Assembly: GCA_965204915.1 (NCBI GenBank)
Contig: OZ242023.1
Location: 2,604,001-2,668,000, forward strand
Source: HK1 sp965204915
GTDB taxonomy: Bacteria > Pseudomonadota > Gammaproteobacteria > HK1
Direction: 5' to 3'
DNA length: 64,000 nt
The stretch's first letter is position 1. Each line of letters begins with the position of its first letter. The notes under the pieces are model-generated. The model did not search any database, had not been told where the DNA came from, and was given only the letters and a program-made list of their open reading frames with translations. The position numbers and the translations under genes were made by a program. Shown here one piece after another: positions 25,718 through 33,552 of this stretch.

Positions 25718-26071
25718 TCAGCCGCCCCAGACGGTGATCCGCGCATCCTGGCGCGGCAGCACCGTGGGCAGGGCGTCGAGGTGCGAGAACACCGCGTAAT
25801 GCCCGGATCCGAACAGATGCGGCAGCCAGGCCCGCCCGCGCCGGTCGATGGTCAGGCCGAAGCACTGCACCCCCCGCACGCGGCTCTCCTGCAGCGCGCG
25901 CCGGGTGTCTTCGAGGACGTAGCGGCCTTCGTAGCGGTCGGTCGGGTCGTGGGGGCGGCCGTCGGTGATCACCAGCATCAGCTTCCGGGCGCGGGCGCGC
26001 TCCTGCAAGCGCCCGCCCACGTGGCGGATGGCGGCCCCCATGTGCGTATAGCGGCTGCGTTGATCCGCATC
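25718..26071 (-). pseudogene. C-terminal fragment of norD (von Willebrand A domain)
   Basis: About 118 residues match the C-terminal VWA part of NorD, the accessory protein that activates nitric oxide reductase: RSRYTHMGAAIRH, LMLVITDGRPHDP, YEGRYVLEDTRRAL and GLTIDRRG. The first in-frame ATG at 26041 lies inside this homology, and an in-frame TGA lies a few codons upstream. The full-length protein is about 600 residues, so most of the gene is missing. It is preceded on the same strand by two small membrane genes and a thioredoxin-like lipoprotein gene. This is best read as a remnant of a heme-copper oxidase/nitric oxide reductase locus. Confidence 0.7.
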
Positions 26072-26090
26072 CCCTGTCCGTCCCTCCCGA

Positions 26091-26234
26091 TCAGCGATTC
26101 AGCAGCGTGGGGCCGGCACGCCGCTCGGTTTCCATCAGGTCGGTGGCCTCGAACGCGTTGAGCACGAAGAGCGCGATGACCACGAAGACCACCAGCAGCA
26201 CCAGAGGCAGACCGACACGCAGGAAACGATCCAT
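26091..26234 (-). CDS. Small membrane protein (47 residues)
   Basis: ATG at 26232-26234 to TGA at 26091-26093. One transmembrane helix (PLVLLVVFVVIALFVLNAF) with a basic N-terminus (MDRFLRVG) and a charged tail. It sits directly upstream of the norD remnant, on the same strand, where small subunits of respiratory oxidases are often found. No family is recognised. Coding status rests on the clean hydrophobic profile and its neighbours. Confidence 0.55.
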   Translation of the reverse strand: MDRFLRVGLPLVLLVVFVVIALFVLNAFEATDLMETERRAGPTLLNR

Positions 26235-26300
26235 GGCGACCGTGGCTCCGCTCCCGCTCGTACCCGTATCCCGCCTTCGATCCCTGAACCCCGAACGGCC

Positions 26301-26633
26301 TCACCGCGGTGGGGGGTCGTTGTCGGGGGTGTCTTCCGCCCGCCCGCGCCCAGCGGCTCGCTCGTGCCAGGCGGCTCGCCCGTTCCAAGCGAGGGCGATC
26401 ATCACCAGGAAAGGGATCAGCACCGCTGCGAGAAACACGAAGTACAGGGTCCAGGGTACCGCCAGGGACATCTTGACGTAGACGTAGGGGTTGTCCTGGC
26501 ACCACCCGGCGGCGCCCGGCAGGAGGGAAAGCAGCGCCAGCCACCGCGCACGGTTTCCCCCACCCTCGACGACACCGCCACGTGCCGGCCGGTGGCGGCC
26601 CGCGCGCAACCGTCCACGGTTCACGTCAGGCAT
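26301..26633 (-). CDS. Small membrane protein with exported-type N-terminus
   Basis: About 110 residues from the ATG at 26633. The N-terminal half is Arg/Gly-rich and may not be translated. A hydrophobic segment with a WCQDNPYVYVK motif comes next, then a second helix (TLYFVFLAAVLIPFLVMIALAW) and a polar, acidic tail. The two-helix layout and location between a thioredoxin-like lipoprotein gene and a small membrane gene fit an accessory subunit of a cytochrome oxidase or nitric oxide reductase. This is inference; the family is not recognised. Confidence 0.45.
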   Translation of the reverse strand: MPDVNRGRLRAGRHRPARGGVVEGGGNRARWLALLSLLPGAAGWCQDNPYVYVKMSLAVPWTLYFVFLAAVLIPFLVMIALAWNGRAAWHERAAGRGRAEDTPDNDPPPR

Positions 26634-26742
26634 GGCCGTCTCGTCGCCGTCCGTCTGCGGCGCTGGCCGGGACACCCACGATTCCGCGCAACGGAATCGC
26701 CAAGCGATTGCGGCAGCGGTCGCCGCCCACACCCGGACATGG

Positions 26743-27336
26743 CTACGCCGCGTCCTTCAGCAGCCGCTGCATCTCGCCCTCCAGCAGGGCGATCTCGGTC
26801 TGTCCCGGAAACACCCTGGTGACCCTTCCCCCACCGTCCACCATGAACGTCCACGGCTCTCCGGTCACGCCCCACTCGACCCAGACCGCGTTGTCCTTGT
26901 ATCCGTCCACGTGGATGAACGCGAACCGGTCACCGTGCTTCTCCTGCATGATCTGGACGCGCACGATCTGGTCCACGCACATGGTGCAGTGCTGGGGCGT
27001 GCCGAACACCACGAGGAAGGGCTTGCCGCGGTCGAGCAGGTCGGCGATCTTCCAGCGGTACAGGTCCACCCTGGTGTCCATGGTCGATACCCGATGCCAG
27101 CTCGCCGGGTCGGCCACGGTACGGTTGCTGCTCCTGGGCGCAAGGTCGCCGACCCCCACCTTGGCGCGCAGCATGCCCTGCCCGGCCCCCTCGCCGCACC
27201 CGGCCAAGGCGGCGCCCGCGATGCCCAGGGCCATGGCCAGCAGCGTTGCGCGCCCTGCCCTCGTGATTGACATCGGCGGCAAGGCGCCTAGACTCCCGCG
27301 CACACGTTCGCGGATGAATCCCTGCATGTCCGGCAT
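26743..27336 (-). CDS. Thioredoxin-fold lipoprotein (SCO/peroxiredoxin-like)
   Basis: 197 residues from ATG 27334-27336, which has AGGAGG seven bases upstream; an internal ATG at 27271-27273 would give a shorter signal region. The hydrophobic run ends in LAGC, a lipobox, so the protein is anchored in the membrane facing the periplasm. The thioredoxin-fold core contains a pair of Cys in FGTPQHCTMC, where two residues separate the cysteines as in redox enzymes, then HVDGYKDNAVWVEWGVTGEP with the cis-proline-like Gly-Glu-Pro. Likely roles are thiol-disulfide exchange or metal delivery to an oxidase. The start is uncertain; a strong ribosome binding site supports the longer one. Confidence 0.6.
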   Translation of the reverse strand: MPDMQGFIRERVRGSLGALPPMSITRAGRATLLAMALGIAGAALAGCGEGAGQGMLRAKVGVGDLAPRSSNRTVADPASWHRVSTMDTRVDLYRWKIADLLDRGKPFLVVFGTPQHCTMCVDQIVRVQIMQEKHGDRFAFIHVDGYKDNAVWVEWGVTGEPWTFMVDGGGRVTRVFPGQTEIALLEGEMQRLLKDAA

Positions 27337-27363
27337 CGGCGGACCTCCTGGAGGGGAAGGAAC

Positions 27364-27495
27364 ATGGAAACAGTCAGCTTCGGCATCAAGATCGCCCTGA
27401 TCGTCTTCGGCCTCGGGGGCGTCGTCGCTCTGGCGATCGTGCCCTGGGCGTGCATCGGGACCGGACTGTACGACAAGGACAAGAAATATCAATGA
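27364..27495 (+). CDS. Small membrane protein (43 residues), divergent from the lipoprotein gene
   Basis: ATG at 27364-27366 follows GGAGGGGAAGGAAC, a strong ribosome binding site. It runs to a TGA at 27493-27495. One long hydrophobic helix of about 22 residues (IALIVFGLGGVVALAIV, then PWACIGTGLY) is followed by a Lys/Asp-rich tail (DKDKKYQ). It could be a tiny oxidase subunit of the CcoQ/CcoS type, but the sequence does not identify it. It is the only plus-strand gene in this cluster. Its ribosome binding site overlaps that of the divergent lipoprotein gene. Confidence 0.55.
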   Translation: METVSFGIKIALIVFGLGGVVALAIVPWACIGTGLYDKDKKYQ

Positions 27496-27531
27496 ATCGA
27501 TTCCCGTCCCGCAAGCCGGCCCTGGCCCGCA

Positions 27532-27954
27532 TCAGCGCGGATCGATGATGCGGCCGTCGACATCGAGTTCCCGCAACGCCGCCAGATAGGTTACCAGAGC
27601 GTCCATCTCGCCGGCCTCCAGCGAGTCGTAGGCGGGCATGCGCAACCGGTAGGGCCTGTCGCCGACGCCTGGCCGGGGCGATCGCAGATACTCCTTCAAC
27701 CAGAGATCGTCCCGCCGGCTGCCCACGCCGTCCAGCGCCGGCCCGTAGCCCGTCCCGTTGCCGAACAGCTCGTGGCAGGAGAGGCAGCCCTCGCGCCTGA
27801 AGATCCTCTCCCCGGCCATCGCCGGCGCCGATTCCCGGTAGGTGAAACGCACCGGGGGCGGCTTCGAGTAGATCATCGCTCCGACGAGCGCCGCGCAGAC
27901 GGCGATCACGGCGGCGGCGATCAGAACGACTTTTTCCGCGAGCCGGAGCTTCAC
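27532..27954 (-). CDS. Membrane-anchored cytochrome c (single haem)
   Basis: 140 residues from a GTG at 27954. One N-terminal helix (KVVLIAAAVIAVCAALVGAM) anchors the protein, followed by one CLSCH haem site at about residues 57-61, a tyrosine/glycine-rich stretch (NGTGYGPALDGVG) and a C-terminal LEAGEMDALVTYLAAL helix that buries the haem. This layout fits a class I cytochrome anchored at the membrane and serving as an electron donor subunit of a terminal oxidase or reductase. It is near a norD remnant and small membrane genes, but no catalytic subunit I gene is in the window. Confidence 0.75.
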   Translation of the reverse strand: MKLRLAEKVVLIAAAVIAVCAALVGAMIYSKPPPVRFTYRESAPAMAGERIFRREGCLSCHELFGNGTGYGPALDGVGSRRDDLWLKEYLRSPRPGVGDRPYRLRMPAYDSLEAGEMDALVTYLAALRELDVDGRIIDPR

Positions 27955-28369
27955 GATGGTGGCCCGGACGCGCCCGATCCATTTGCACGAAGGCCGCCAG
28001 CCGCTGCTTCGAGGCCGGCTTTCGTCGCGGCGCGTTCCCCCGGCCGTAGCCGGGGGCAGCCGTCGCCACGGGCGATGGCCTTCGCAACGGCTTCGGCGTG
28101 CTTTCGCTCGATGCCGGGCTCCGACCCCGCGGGATGGGGCTGGCGGGGCCGATCGGACCCCTTGGTCGCGAAACGGATGGCCGCACCCGAAAAGCCGACC
28201 GCATGGGCCGCCTTTCGGTCGGCTGCCTCCGGACAGCCCTTCCACGATGCCGGCGTTCGGGTCACGTCCTCTGGCTTCCGGATGACGCACGCCGGCCTCC
28301 AGGAAGGCGGCGGGGTCGATTCGACGGGTGGCCGGCGACACGCACCCGCGCCGCGGCCGCCTCCGGCAT
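27955..28369. other. Intergenic region without a recognised gene
   Basis: About 415 bases between two minus-strand genes. It contains a strong hairpin CCCCCGGCCGTAGCCGGGGG near 28041 and otherwise low-information, Arg/Pro-coding-looking sequence in every frame. No reading frame has convincing domain content. The hairpin resembles the dispersed GGGGGCAGG repeats seen elsewhere in the window. Confidence 0.4.
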
Positions 28370-29305
28370 TCAGCCGCCCGCGGCGCGGGCCTCGGGCCAG
28401 AACGGACCCATGATCGGTTCGCTGCCGGCGACGGTGGTGCGGCGGAGCACGCGGCGGTATCCGGCGTAGTCGTACTCGATGGCGCGGTGCAGCAGTACCC
28501 GGTTGTCCCACATCACGAGATCGCGGGAGCGCCAGCGGTGGTAGTAGCAGAACTCGCCACGGCCGGCGAAGTCGACCAGCCAGCGGTGGAGCGCGACCCC
28601 CTCTTCATGCGTTCCGCCTCCGATCTCGAGACTGGTGTTCGACGTGAAGTAGAGGGAGCGTTGCCAACCGCGGTCGGGATGGACGCGGATCACGGGGTGG
28701 GTGACCGGGGGCAGGGCGTCGCGTTCGTGGGCCGACATCGGCGGAAGACTCGGCTCGAGCCGCCGGATCTCGCCGTACGAGTGCACCTGGTGGAGCGGTT
28801 CGAGCCTGCGCTTCATCTCGTCCGGAAGCGCCGCGTAGGCGGCGAGCATGTTGGAGAACCCGGTCTCTCCGCCTTGCGCATCCTCCGGCAGCACCTCCAC
28901 GCCGTACATGATCGAGGCCAGCGAGGGGATGAACCGGTACGAGCTGTCGGTATGCCAGCGTGCGTTGTTGCGCTGGTAGACGACCCGTTCATCGGCCTCG
29001 GAAAGGTGCTCCCCTTCCCGTGACACGTTGGCCACGTGGTAGACCTCGACCTTGTCCTTGGTCTTGTCCTTTTCCGGAAATTCCTCGAGAGGTCCGAACT
29101 GCTTCGAGAACGCGACCATCTCGTCGTCCTCGATCCGCTGGTCGCGGAAGCAGAGCAGGTGGTGCTCCCGGAATGCGTCGCGGACCACCTGCATCGTATG
29201 CGGATCGAAGGGCTTCGAGGCGTCGAGTCCCACGATCTCGGCCCCCAGAGCCGGAGAGAGGCGCCGGATCGAGAAGCCGGGGTCGATGGCCTGGGCGGTG
29301 GACAT
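28370..29305 (-). CDS. TauD/TfdA-family Fe(II)/2-oxoglutarate dioxygenase (second copy)
   Basis: 311 residues with the facial triad: His118 and Asp120 in ARWHTDSSYR, distal His in NRVLLHRAIEYD. The Arg pair in YRRVLRRTTVAG matches the co-substrate site. GCAGGAGGC precedes the ATG at 29305. It is longer than the relative at 15843-16709 by a charged insertion near residues 70-105. It could act on an alkyl or aryl sulfonate or ether. No transporter gene is adjacent, and the substrate is unknown. Confidence 0.88.
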   Translation of the reverse strand: MSTAQAIDPGFSIRRLSPALGAEIVGLDASKPFDPHTMQVVRDAFREHHLLCFRDQRIEDDEMVAFSKQFGPLEEFPEKDKTKDKVEVYHVANVSREGEHLSEADERVVYQRNNARWHTDSSYRFIPSLASIMYGVEVLPEDAQGGETGFSNMLAAYAALPDEMKRRLEPLHQVHSYGEIRRLEPSLPPMSAHERDALPPVTHPVIRVHPDRGWQRSLYFTSNTSLEIGGGTHEEGVALHRWLVDFAGRGEFCYYHRWRSRDLVMWDNRVLLHRAIEYDYAGYRRVLRRTTVAGSEPIMGPFWPEARAAGG

Positions 29306-29844
29306 GGCGTGCCTCCTGCGCTGATGCGGGTTTCCGGGGCTTCACGAACATTCGCGTCGCGCCCGGTCAAGCGTCGCGGGATCGTGTGGGAGACGATCTG
29401 CGAGCTTCCCGGAACGCCCTTCGTCGCCCTTCCACCGATGGGCGGGGACAGACCGCTTCCGTCGCCCAGTCTCCGCGAGCTTCCCGGAACGTTCTTCGCC
29501 GCCCTTCCACCCGCGGACCCCGCGCCTCGGCGATTATCCCGATCCCCCGGACCGCACGAAAGCCCTGTGGTGGAGCTACGGCAGATCGCGCCGACGGCCG
29601 CGCGCCGCGAGCTCGCGGGCCGAGGCCGCGAATCACCCTCGGAGCAGACCCCCTACCCTCGGGTTTGAACACAGTCCACTCTTACCGGCTCTCGCCTATC
29701 ATCAACACACTGGCGAAAGCCATCAACTGTCCACGAAAACGGGGTAAGTCCAATGTGCGCACGCCTGCCTGCCACGTCCCCCTTCTCCCCGATACCGCCC
29801 TCCCCCGCCGCCACCGCGAGCGCCCCGGCCGAAGAGTTCGAGCA
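29306..29844. other. Intergenic region upstream of pgk with a duplicated 40-base segment
   Basis: Two near-identical copies of CGAGCTTCCCGGAACG..CTTCG(T/C)CGCCCTTCCACC lie at about 29401 and 29476, 75 bases apart. A short ORF from 29753 ends in ATGA overlapping the pgk start, but it is Pro/Ala-rich and lacks homology, so I do not call it. No convincing promoter is seen. Confidence 0.4.
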
Positions 29845-31041
29845 ATGAACATCCCGGTCATGGCCGACTTCGACCTCGCGGGCCGGCGGGTACTCATCCG
29901 CGAGGATCTGAACGTCCCGATCCGGGACGGCGCGGTGGCGAGCGACGCCCGAATCCGGGCCGCGCTGCCGACGTTGCAGCAGGCCGTGCAGGCCGGGGCG
30001 CGGGTCATGGTGACGTCGCACCTCGGGCGCCCGAAGGAAGGGCAGCCGACCCTCGAATTCTCCCTCGTGCCGGTGGCCCGCCGCCTCGGCGAGCTGCTCG
30101 GGCGCGAGGTCCGGCTCGTGCTGGACTGGCTGGACGGGATCGACGTCGAGCCCGGCGAGATCGTGCTCTGCGAGAACGTGCGCTTCCTCGTGGGCGAGAA
30201 GGCGGACGACGAGGCGCTGGCGCGGCGGATGGCGGCGCTCTGCGACATCTACGTGATGGACGCCTTCGGCGCCGCGCATCGCGCCCATGCCTCGACCTGC
30301 GGCGTCGCCCGCTTCGCGCCGGCGGCTTGCGCCGGTCCGCTCCTCGCGGCCGAGCTCGAAGCGCTCGGCAAGGCGCTCGCGCGGCCCGCGCGCCCGCTCG
30401 TGGCGATCGTCGGCGGATCGAAGGTCTCGACCAAGCTGGGGGTGCTGGAAACGCTCTCGGAGCGGGTGGATCGGCTGATCCCCGGCGGAGGCATCGCCAA
30501 CACCTTCATCGCCGCCGCGGGCCACGAGGTGGGCGCTTCGTTGTACGAACCCGAGCTCGTCGAGCAGGCGGCCCGCATCCGCGCCGCCATGCGCCGGCGC
30601 GGGGGCGACGTCCCTGTCCCGAGCGACGTGGTGGTGGCGGACACACCCTCGGAATCCGCCGCCGCCACCGTCAGGGCGGTGGACGCGGTCGGCCCCGGCG
30701 AGATGATCCTGGACGTCGGCCCAAAGACCGCCCGTGCGTATTGTGAAGCCATCGAATCTGCCGGCACCGTGGTGTGGAACGGGCCGGTGGGGGTCTTCGA
30801 GATGGCGCCCTTCGCGGCCGGCACCCGCGCCATCGCCCGCGCCATCGCCCGTTCGCCGGCGTTCTCCATCGCGGGCGGCGGCGACACCCTGGCGGCCGTC
30901 GACGCCTTCGGAGTCGGTGACGCCGTCGGGGCCGGCGGCGGGATCTCGTACGTCTCCACCGGCGGCGGCGCCTTCCTCGAATTCCTCGAAGGAAAGACCC
31001 TCCCCGCGGTCGCGGCGCTCGAAGCTCGCGCCGAAGGCTGA
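29845..31041 (+). CDS. pgk: Phosphoglycerate kinase
   Basis: 398 residues, the normal bacterial length. Catalyses reversible transfer of phosphate between 1,3-bisphosphoglycerate and ADP in glycolysis. N-domain substrate-binding residues are visible in LIREDLNVPI and TSHLGRPKEG, and the hinge and C-domain in VAIVGGSKVSTKL and MILDVGPKTA. The nucleotide-binding loop appears as NGPVGVFEMAPFAAGT. The ATG at 29845 overlaps the end of a short upstream frame. It is followed after 163 bases by an unrelated HtrA-like gene; the usual gap-pgk-fba order is not present. Confidence 0.95.
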   Translation: MNIPVMADFDLAGRRVLIREDLNVPIRDGAVASDARIRAALPTLQQAVQAGARVMVTSHLGRPKEGQPTLEFSLVPVARRLGELLGREVRLVLDWLDGIDVEPGEIVLCENVRFLVGEKADDEALARRMAALCDIYVMDAFGAAHRAHASTCGVARFAPAACAGPLLAAELEALGKALARPARPLVAIVGGSKVSTKLGVLETLSERVDRLIPGGGIANTFIAAAGHEVGASLYEPELVEQAARIRAAMRRRGGDVPVPSDVVVADTPSESAAATVRAVDAVGPGEMILDVGPKTARAYCEAIESAGTVVWNGPVGVFEMAPFAAGTRAIARAIARSPAFSIAGGGDTLAAVDAFGVGDAVGAGGGISYVSTGGGAFLEFLEGKTLPAVAALEARAEG

Positions 31042-31204
31042 CCCGCATTGCCAGGGGCATCCCGGAGTATCGTATGACGAGTCCGCGTGACGAGGCAGCC
31101 GGGCGCCGGTGGCGGCGGAACCTGTCCCGCGCCGGTCCGGTCTGACCCCGGAGACAGGCCCGGAGACACGCCCGGAGCCGAGTTCGAACCGTGGAGGATG
31201 GATC

Positions 31205-32242
31205 ATGGCGCGTACGGCAACCTGCCTTGCACCGGCCACACGCGGGATCGCGGTACTGGCACTCTCATGCGTGCTCATCGGCACGTGGCCGCGGCCTGCC
31301 GCCGCGCAGTCCGCCGCGGAGCCGGATCTCATGTCCATCCTCAGCGCGGTGGTCGCGGTCGAAGCGCTGGTTCCGGACGACGCCCGCACCGCGGCGATCC
31401 TCGGCGAGGAACGCCTCGGGACCGGCGTCGTCATCGACGGCGCCGGGCTCGTCGTCACCATCGGCTACCTCATTCTGGAGGCCACCGACGTATGGGTCCG
31501 CACCGGAGGCGGGCAGCGCGTCCAGGCCGACGTCCTCGCCTACGACCATGAAACCGGCTTCGGGCTGCTGCGGGCGCAGGCCCCGCTGGACAAGGTGGTG
31601 CCGATGGCCCTGGGCGACTCCGATGCGCTCGTGGCGGGCACGCCGGCGGTCATCGCGTCATACGGCGGGCCGGGCGCCCTGCTCCCGGTGGTGACCGTGT
31701 CCCGGCGCGATTTCGCGGGATACTGGGAGTACCTGCTCGAGGATGCGATCTTCACGAACCCGCCGTACCGCTTCTTCGGGGGCGCAGCGCTGATGTCCAC
31801 CGGCGGTCGACTCGTCGGAGTCGGCTCGCTCATCGTCCCCGACGCCGCCCCGGAGCCCGCCCCCGCCCCCGGCAACATGTTCGTCCCGGTTGCGCGGCTC
31901 AAGGCGGTGCTCGCGGACCTCATCGTCACCGGACGGTCGGCGGCCCCTCTGAGGCCGTGGCTGGGGGTCTACGCCGAAGAACGCGAGAACGGCAAGGTCG
32001 TGGTGTCGAGCCTCGCCGACGAAGGACCTGCCCTGACCGCGGGCATCGAGCCGGGCGACGTCATCGTCTCGGCCGGTGATGCCGAGGTGCACGGCCTCGC
32101 CGACTTCTACCGCAAGCTGTGGCATGGCCGCAGACCCGGCGATCGGGTGACCCTCACCGTGGAACGAGACGGCGAGTCCCGCAGCATCGACGTCCTCGGC
32201 GGAAACCGCTACCGGTGGCTGAGGCTCGGATCGCACCCGTAA
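31205..32242 (+). CDS. Periplasmic HtrA/DegP-like protein, protease-dead
   Basis: 345 residues with a signal peptide (cleavage near AAAQS), a trypsin-like domain and a C-terminal PDZ domain (GVYAEERENGKVVV, then GIEPGDVIVSAGDAEVHG). The GSGVI-type strand is present as GTGVVIDGAGLVVTIGYLI, but the catalytic His should follow there and is absent. The Ser region of active proteases (GNSGGP) reads RFFGGAALMSTGG, so the nucleophile is Phe. The Asp position (DHETGFGLL) is also unconvincing. Lack of all catalytic residues indicates a chaperone- or adaptor-like role. ATG at 31205 follows GTGGAGGATG. Confidence 0.75.
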   Translation: MARTATCLAPATRGIAVLALSCVLIGTWPRPAAAQSAAEPDLMSILSAVVAVEALVPDDARTAAILGEERLGTGVVIDGAGLVVTIGYLILEATDVWVRTGGGQRVQADVLAYDHETGFGLLRAQAPLDKVVPMALGDSDALVAGTPAVIASYGGPGALLPVVTVSRRDFAGYWEYLLEDAIFTNPPYRFFGGAALMSTGGRLVGVGSLIVPDAAPEPAPAPGNMFVPVARLKAVLADLIVTGRSAAPLRPWLGVYAEERENGKVVVSSLADEGPALTAGIEPGDVIVSAGDAEVHGLADFYRKLWHGRRPGDRVTLTVERDGESRSIDVLGGNRYRWLRLGSHP

Positions 32243-32444
32243 TCCGCTGGACCGTAATCCATTGGAATGGAATGCCTCGCGGTCCCGTGGCGACCCTCAC
32301 CGTGGGACCGGCGGCGGGTCACGCAGGATCGACGGCCCCGGCGCAGGCCCCCGGCGCAGGCCGCTGCCGGCGGCGGCTCGGGCCGCACCCGGGATCCGAA
32401 TCGGAATCCCCGCGGCAGGCGCGATCTCCGCCCAATGATGCCGC

Positions 32445-33335
32445 TCAGGCCGCCGCGCCCGTGATCCGGTCGGAAGCCTCCCGGTACTTGCGCGAGGTCT
32501 GTTCGACGATCTCCCTGGGGAGCGCCGGCGCCGGGGGGGTCTTGTCCCAGTCGAGGGTTTCCAGGTAGTCGCGCACGAACTGCTTGTCGAAGCTCGGCGG
32601 GCTGGCGCCGGGCGCGTACCGATCCGCGGGCCAGAACCGGGACGAGTCCGGGGTCAGCACCTCGTCGATGAGCACCAGCTCGCCGTCGGCGTCGAGCGCG
32701 AACTCGAACTTGGTGTCGGCGATGATGATGCCGCGTGCCGCCGCGAAATCCGCCGCTTCCCGGTACACGCGGATGCTCGTGTCCCGGACCCTTTCGGCCA
32801 GCCCGCGGCCCACGAGCGCCGCCGCCGCCTCGAAGTCGATGTTCTCGTCGTGGGCGCCAGCCTCGGCCTTGGTCGAGGGGGTGAAGAGGGTCTCGGGCAG
32901 CTTGTCGGCCTGCCTCAGGCCGGCCGGCAGGCCGATCCCGCACACCTTCCCGGTGCGCTGGTAGTCCTTCCAGCCCGAGCCGATGAGGTAGCCGCGGACG
33001 ATGGCCTCGATGGGCAGGGGAACGAGGCGGCGCACGACCATGGCCTGGTCCGCGATCGAGGCCCGGACCCCGGCGTCCGCCACGAAGTCCTCGATCCCGA
33101 CCGGCGCGCAGTGGTTGCGCACGATGCCTTCGATGCGCGAGAACCAGAAGCGCGACAGCTCCGTCAGCACCGCGCCCTTGCCCGGGATGGGGTCCGGGAG
33201 CACCACGTCGAACGCCGACAGCCGGTCCGTGGCCACGATGAGCAGATGATCGTCGCCGGCCGCGTAGATGTCGCGCACCTTGCCGCGCCCGATGCGCTCC
33301 AGGCCGGGGACGTCGGTTTCGAAGATGGCGGTCAT
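32445..33335 (-). CDS. purC: Phosphoribosylaminoimidazole-succinocarboxamide synthase (SAICAR synthetase)
   Basis: 296 residues, the longer form. Joins aspartate to CAIR in purine biosynthesis using ATP. The Gly-rich GKVRDIYA near residue 18 and LIVATDRLSAFDVVLPDPIPGKG are the ATP-site and signature motifs, with IIADTKFEFAL further on. It is read towards decreasing coordinates. AGGAGCAATC precedes the ATG. The 3' neighbour is the HtrA-like gene, convergent; the 5' neighbour is the ubiquinone hydroxylase pair on the same strand, after a repeat-rich gap. Confidence 0.93.
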   Translation of the reverse strand: MTAIFETDVPGLERIGRGKVRDIYAAGDDHLLIVATDRLSAFDVVLPDPIPGKGAVLTELSRFWFSRIEGIVRNHCAPVGIEDFVADAGVRASIADQAMVVRRLVPLPIEAIVRGYLIGSGWKDYQRTGKVCGIGLPAGLRQADKLPETLFTPSTKAEAGAHDENIDFEAAAALVGRGLAERVRDTSIRVYREAADFAAARGIIIADTKFEFALDADGELVLIDEVLTPDSSRFWPADRYAPGASPPSFDKQFVRDYLETLDWDKTPPAPALPREIVEQTSRKYREASDRITGAAA

Positions 33336-33552
33336 GATTGCTCCTGTCCGATGCAGTCGGGTCCCAACGTTCCGGATTCACGCGTTCGCGGGAATGACGG
33401 CCGTCGTGGGGTGGATTCCCGCTTGCGCTGGAATGACGGGGAGTGGCGCCCCGGACCTGCTCCGCCATTCCCCCGGTCGAGCCGGAGGCAGGAGAATGAC
33501 GGCTTGCGCGGGAACGGCGAGGATCGGGAGTCGTCGTCCATGCTCGTGGCTT
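33336..33552. repeat. Degenerate palindromic repeats between purC and visC
   Basis: Several partial copies of the GTCATTCCCGCG/CGCGGGAATGAC repeat are present: TTCGCGGGAATGACGG near 33387, GGATTCCCGCTTGCGCTGG near 33415, CCATTCCCCCGGTCGAGCCGG near 33466 and GGCTTGCGCGGGAA near 33503. No gene is seen. Confidence 0.55.

Noticed and set aside
27364..27495. Naming the 43-residue membrane protein CcoQ or CcoS
   Set aside because: Size and topology fit, but no diagnostic residues are present and no cbb3 oxidase genes are nearby.
29753..29848. A short frame of 31 codons ending in ATGA at the pgk start
   Set aside because: It has no ribosome binding site and is Pro/Ala-rich, so the overlap is probably chance.
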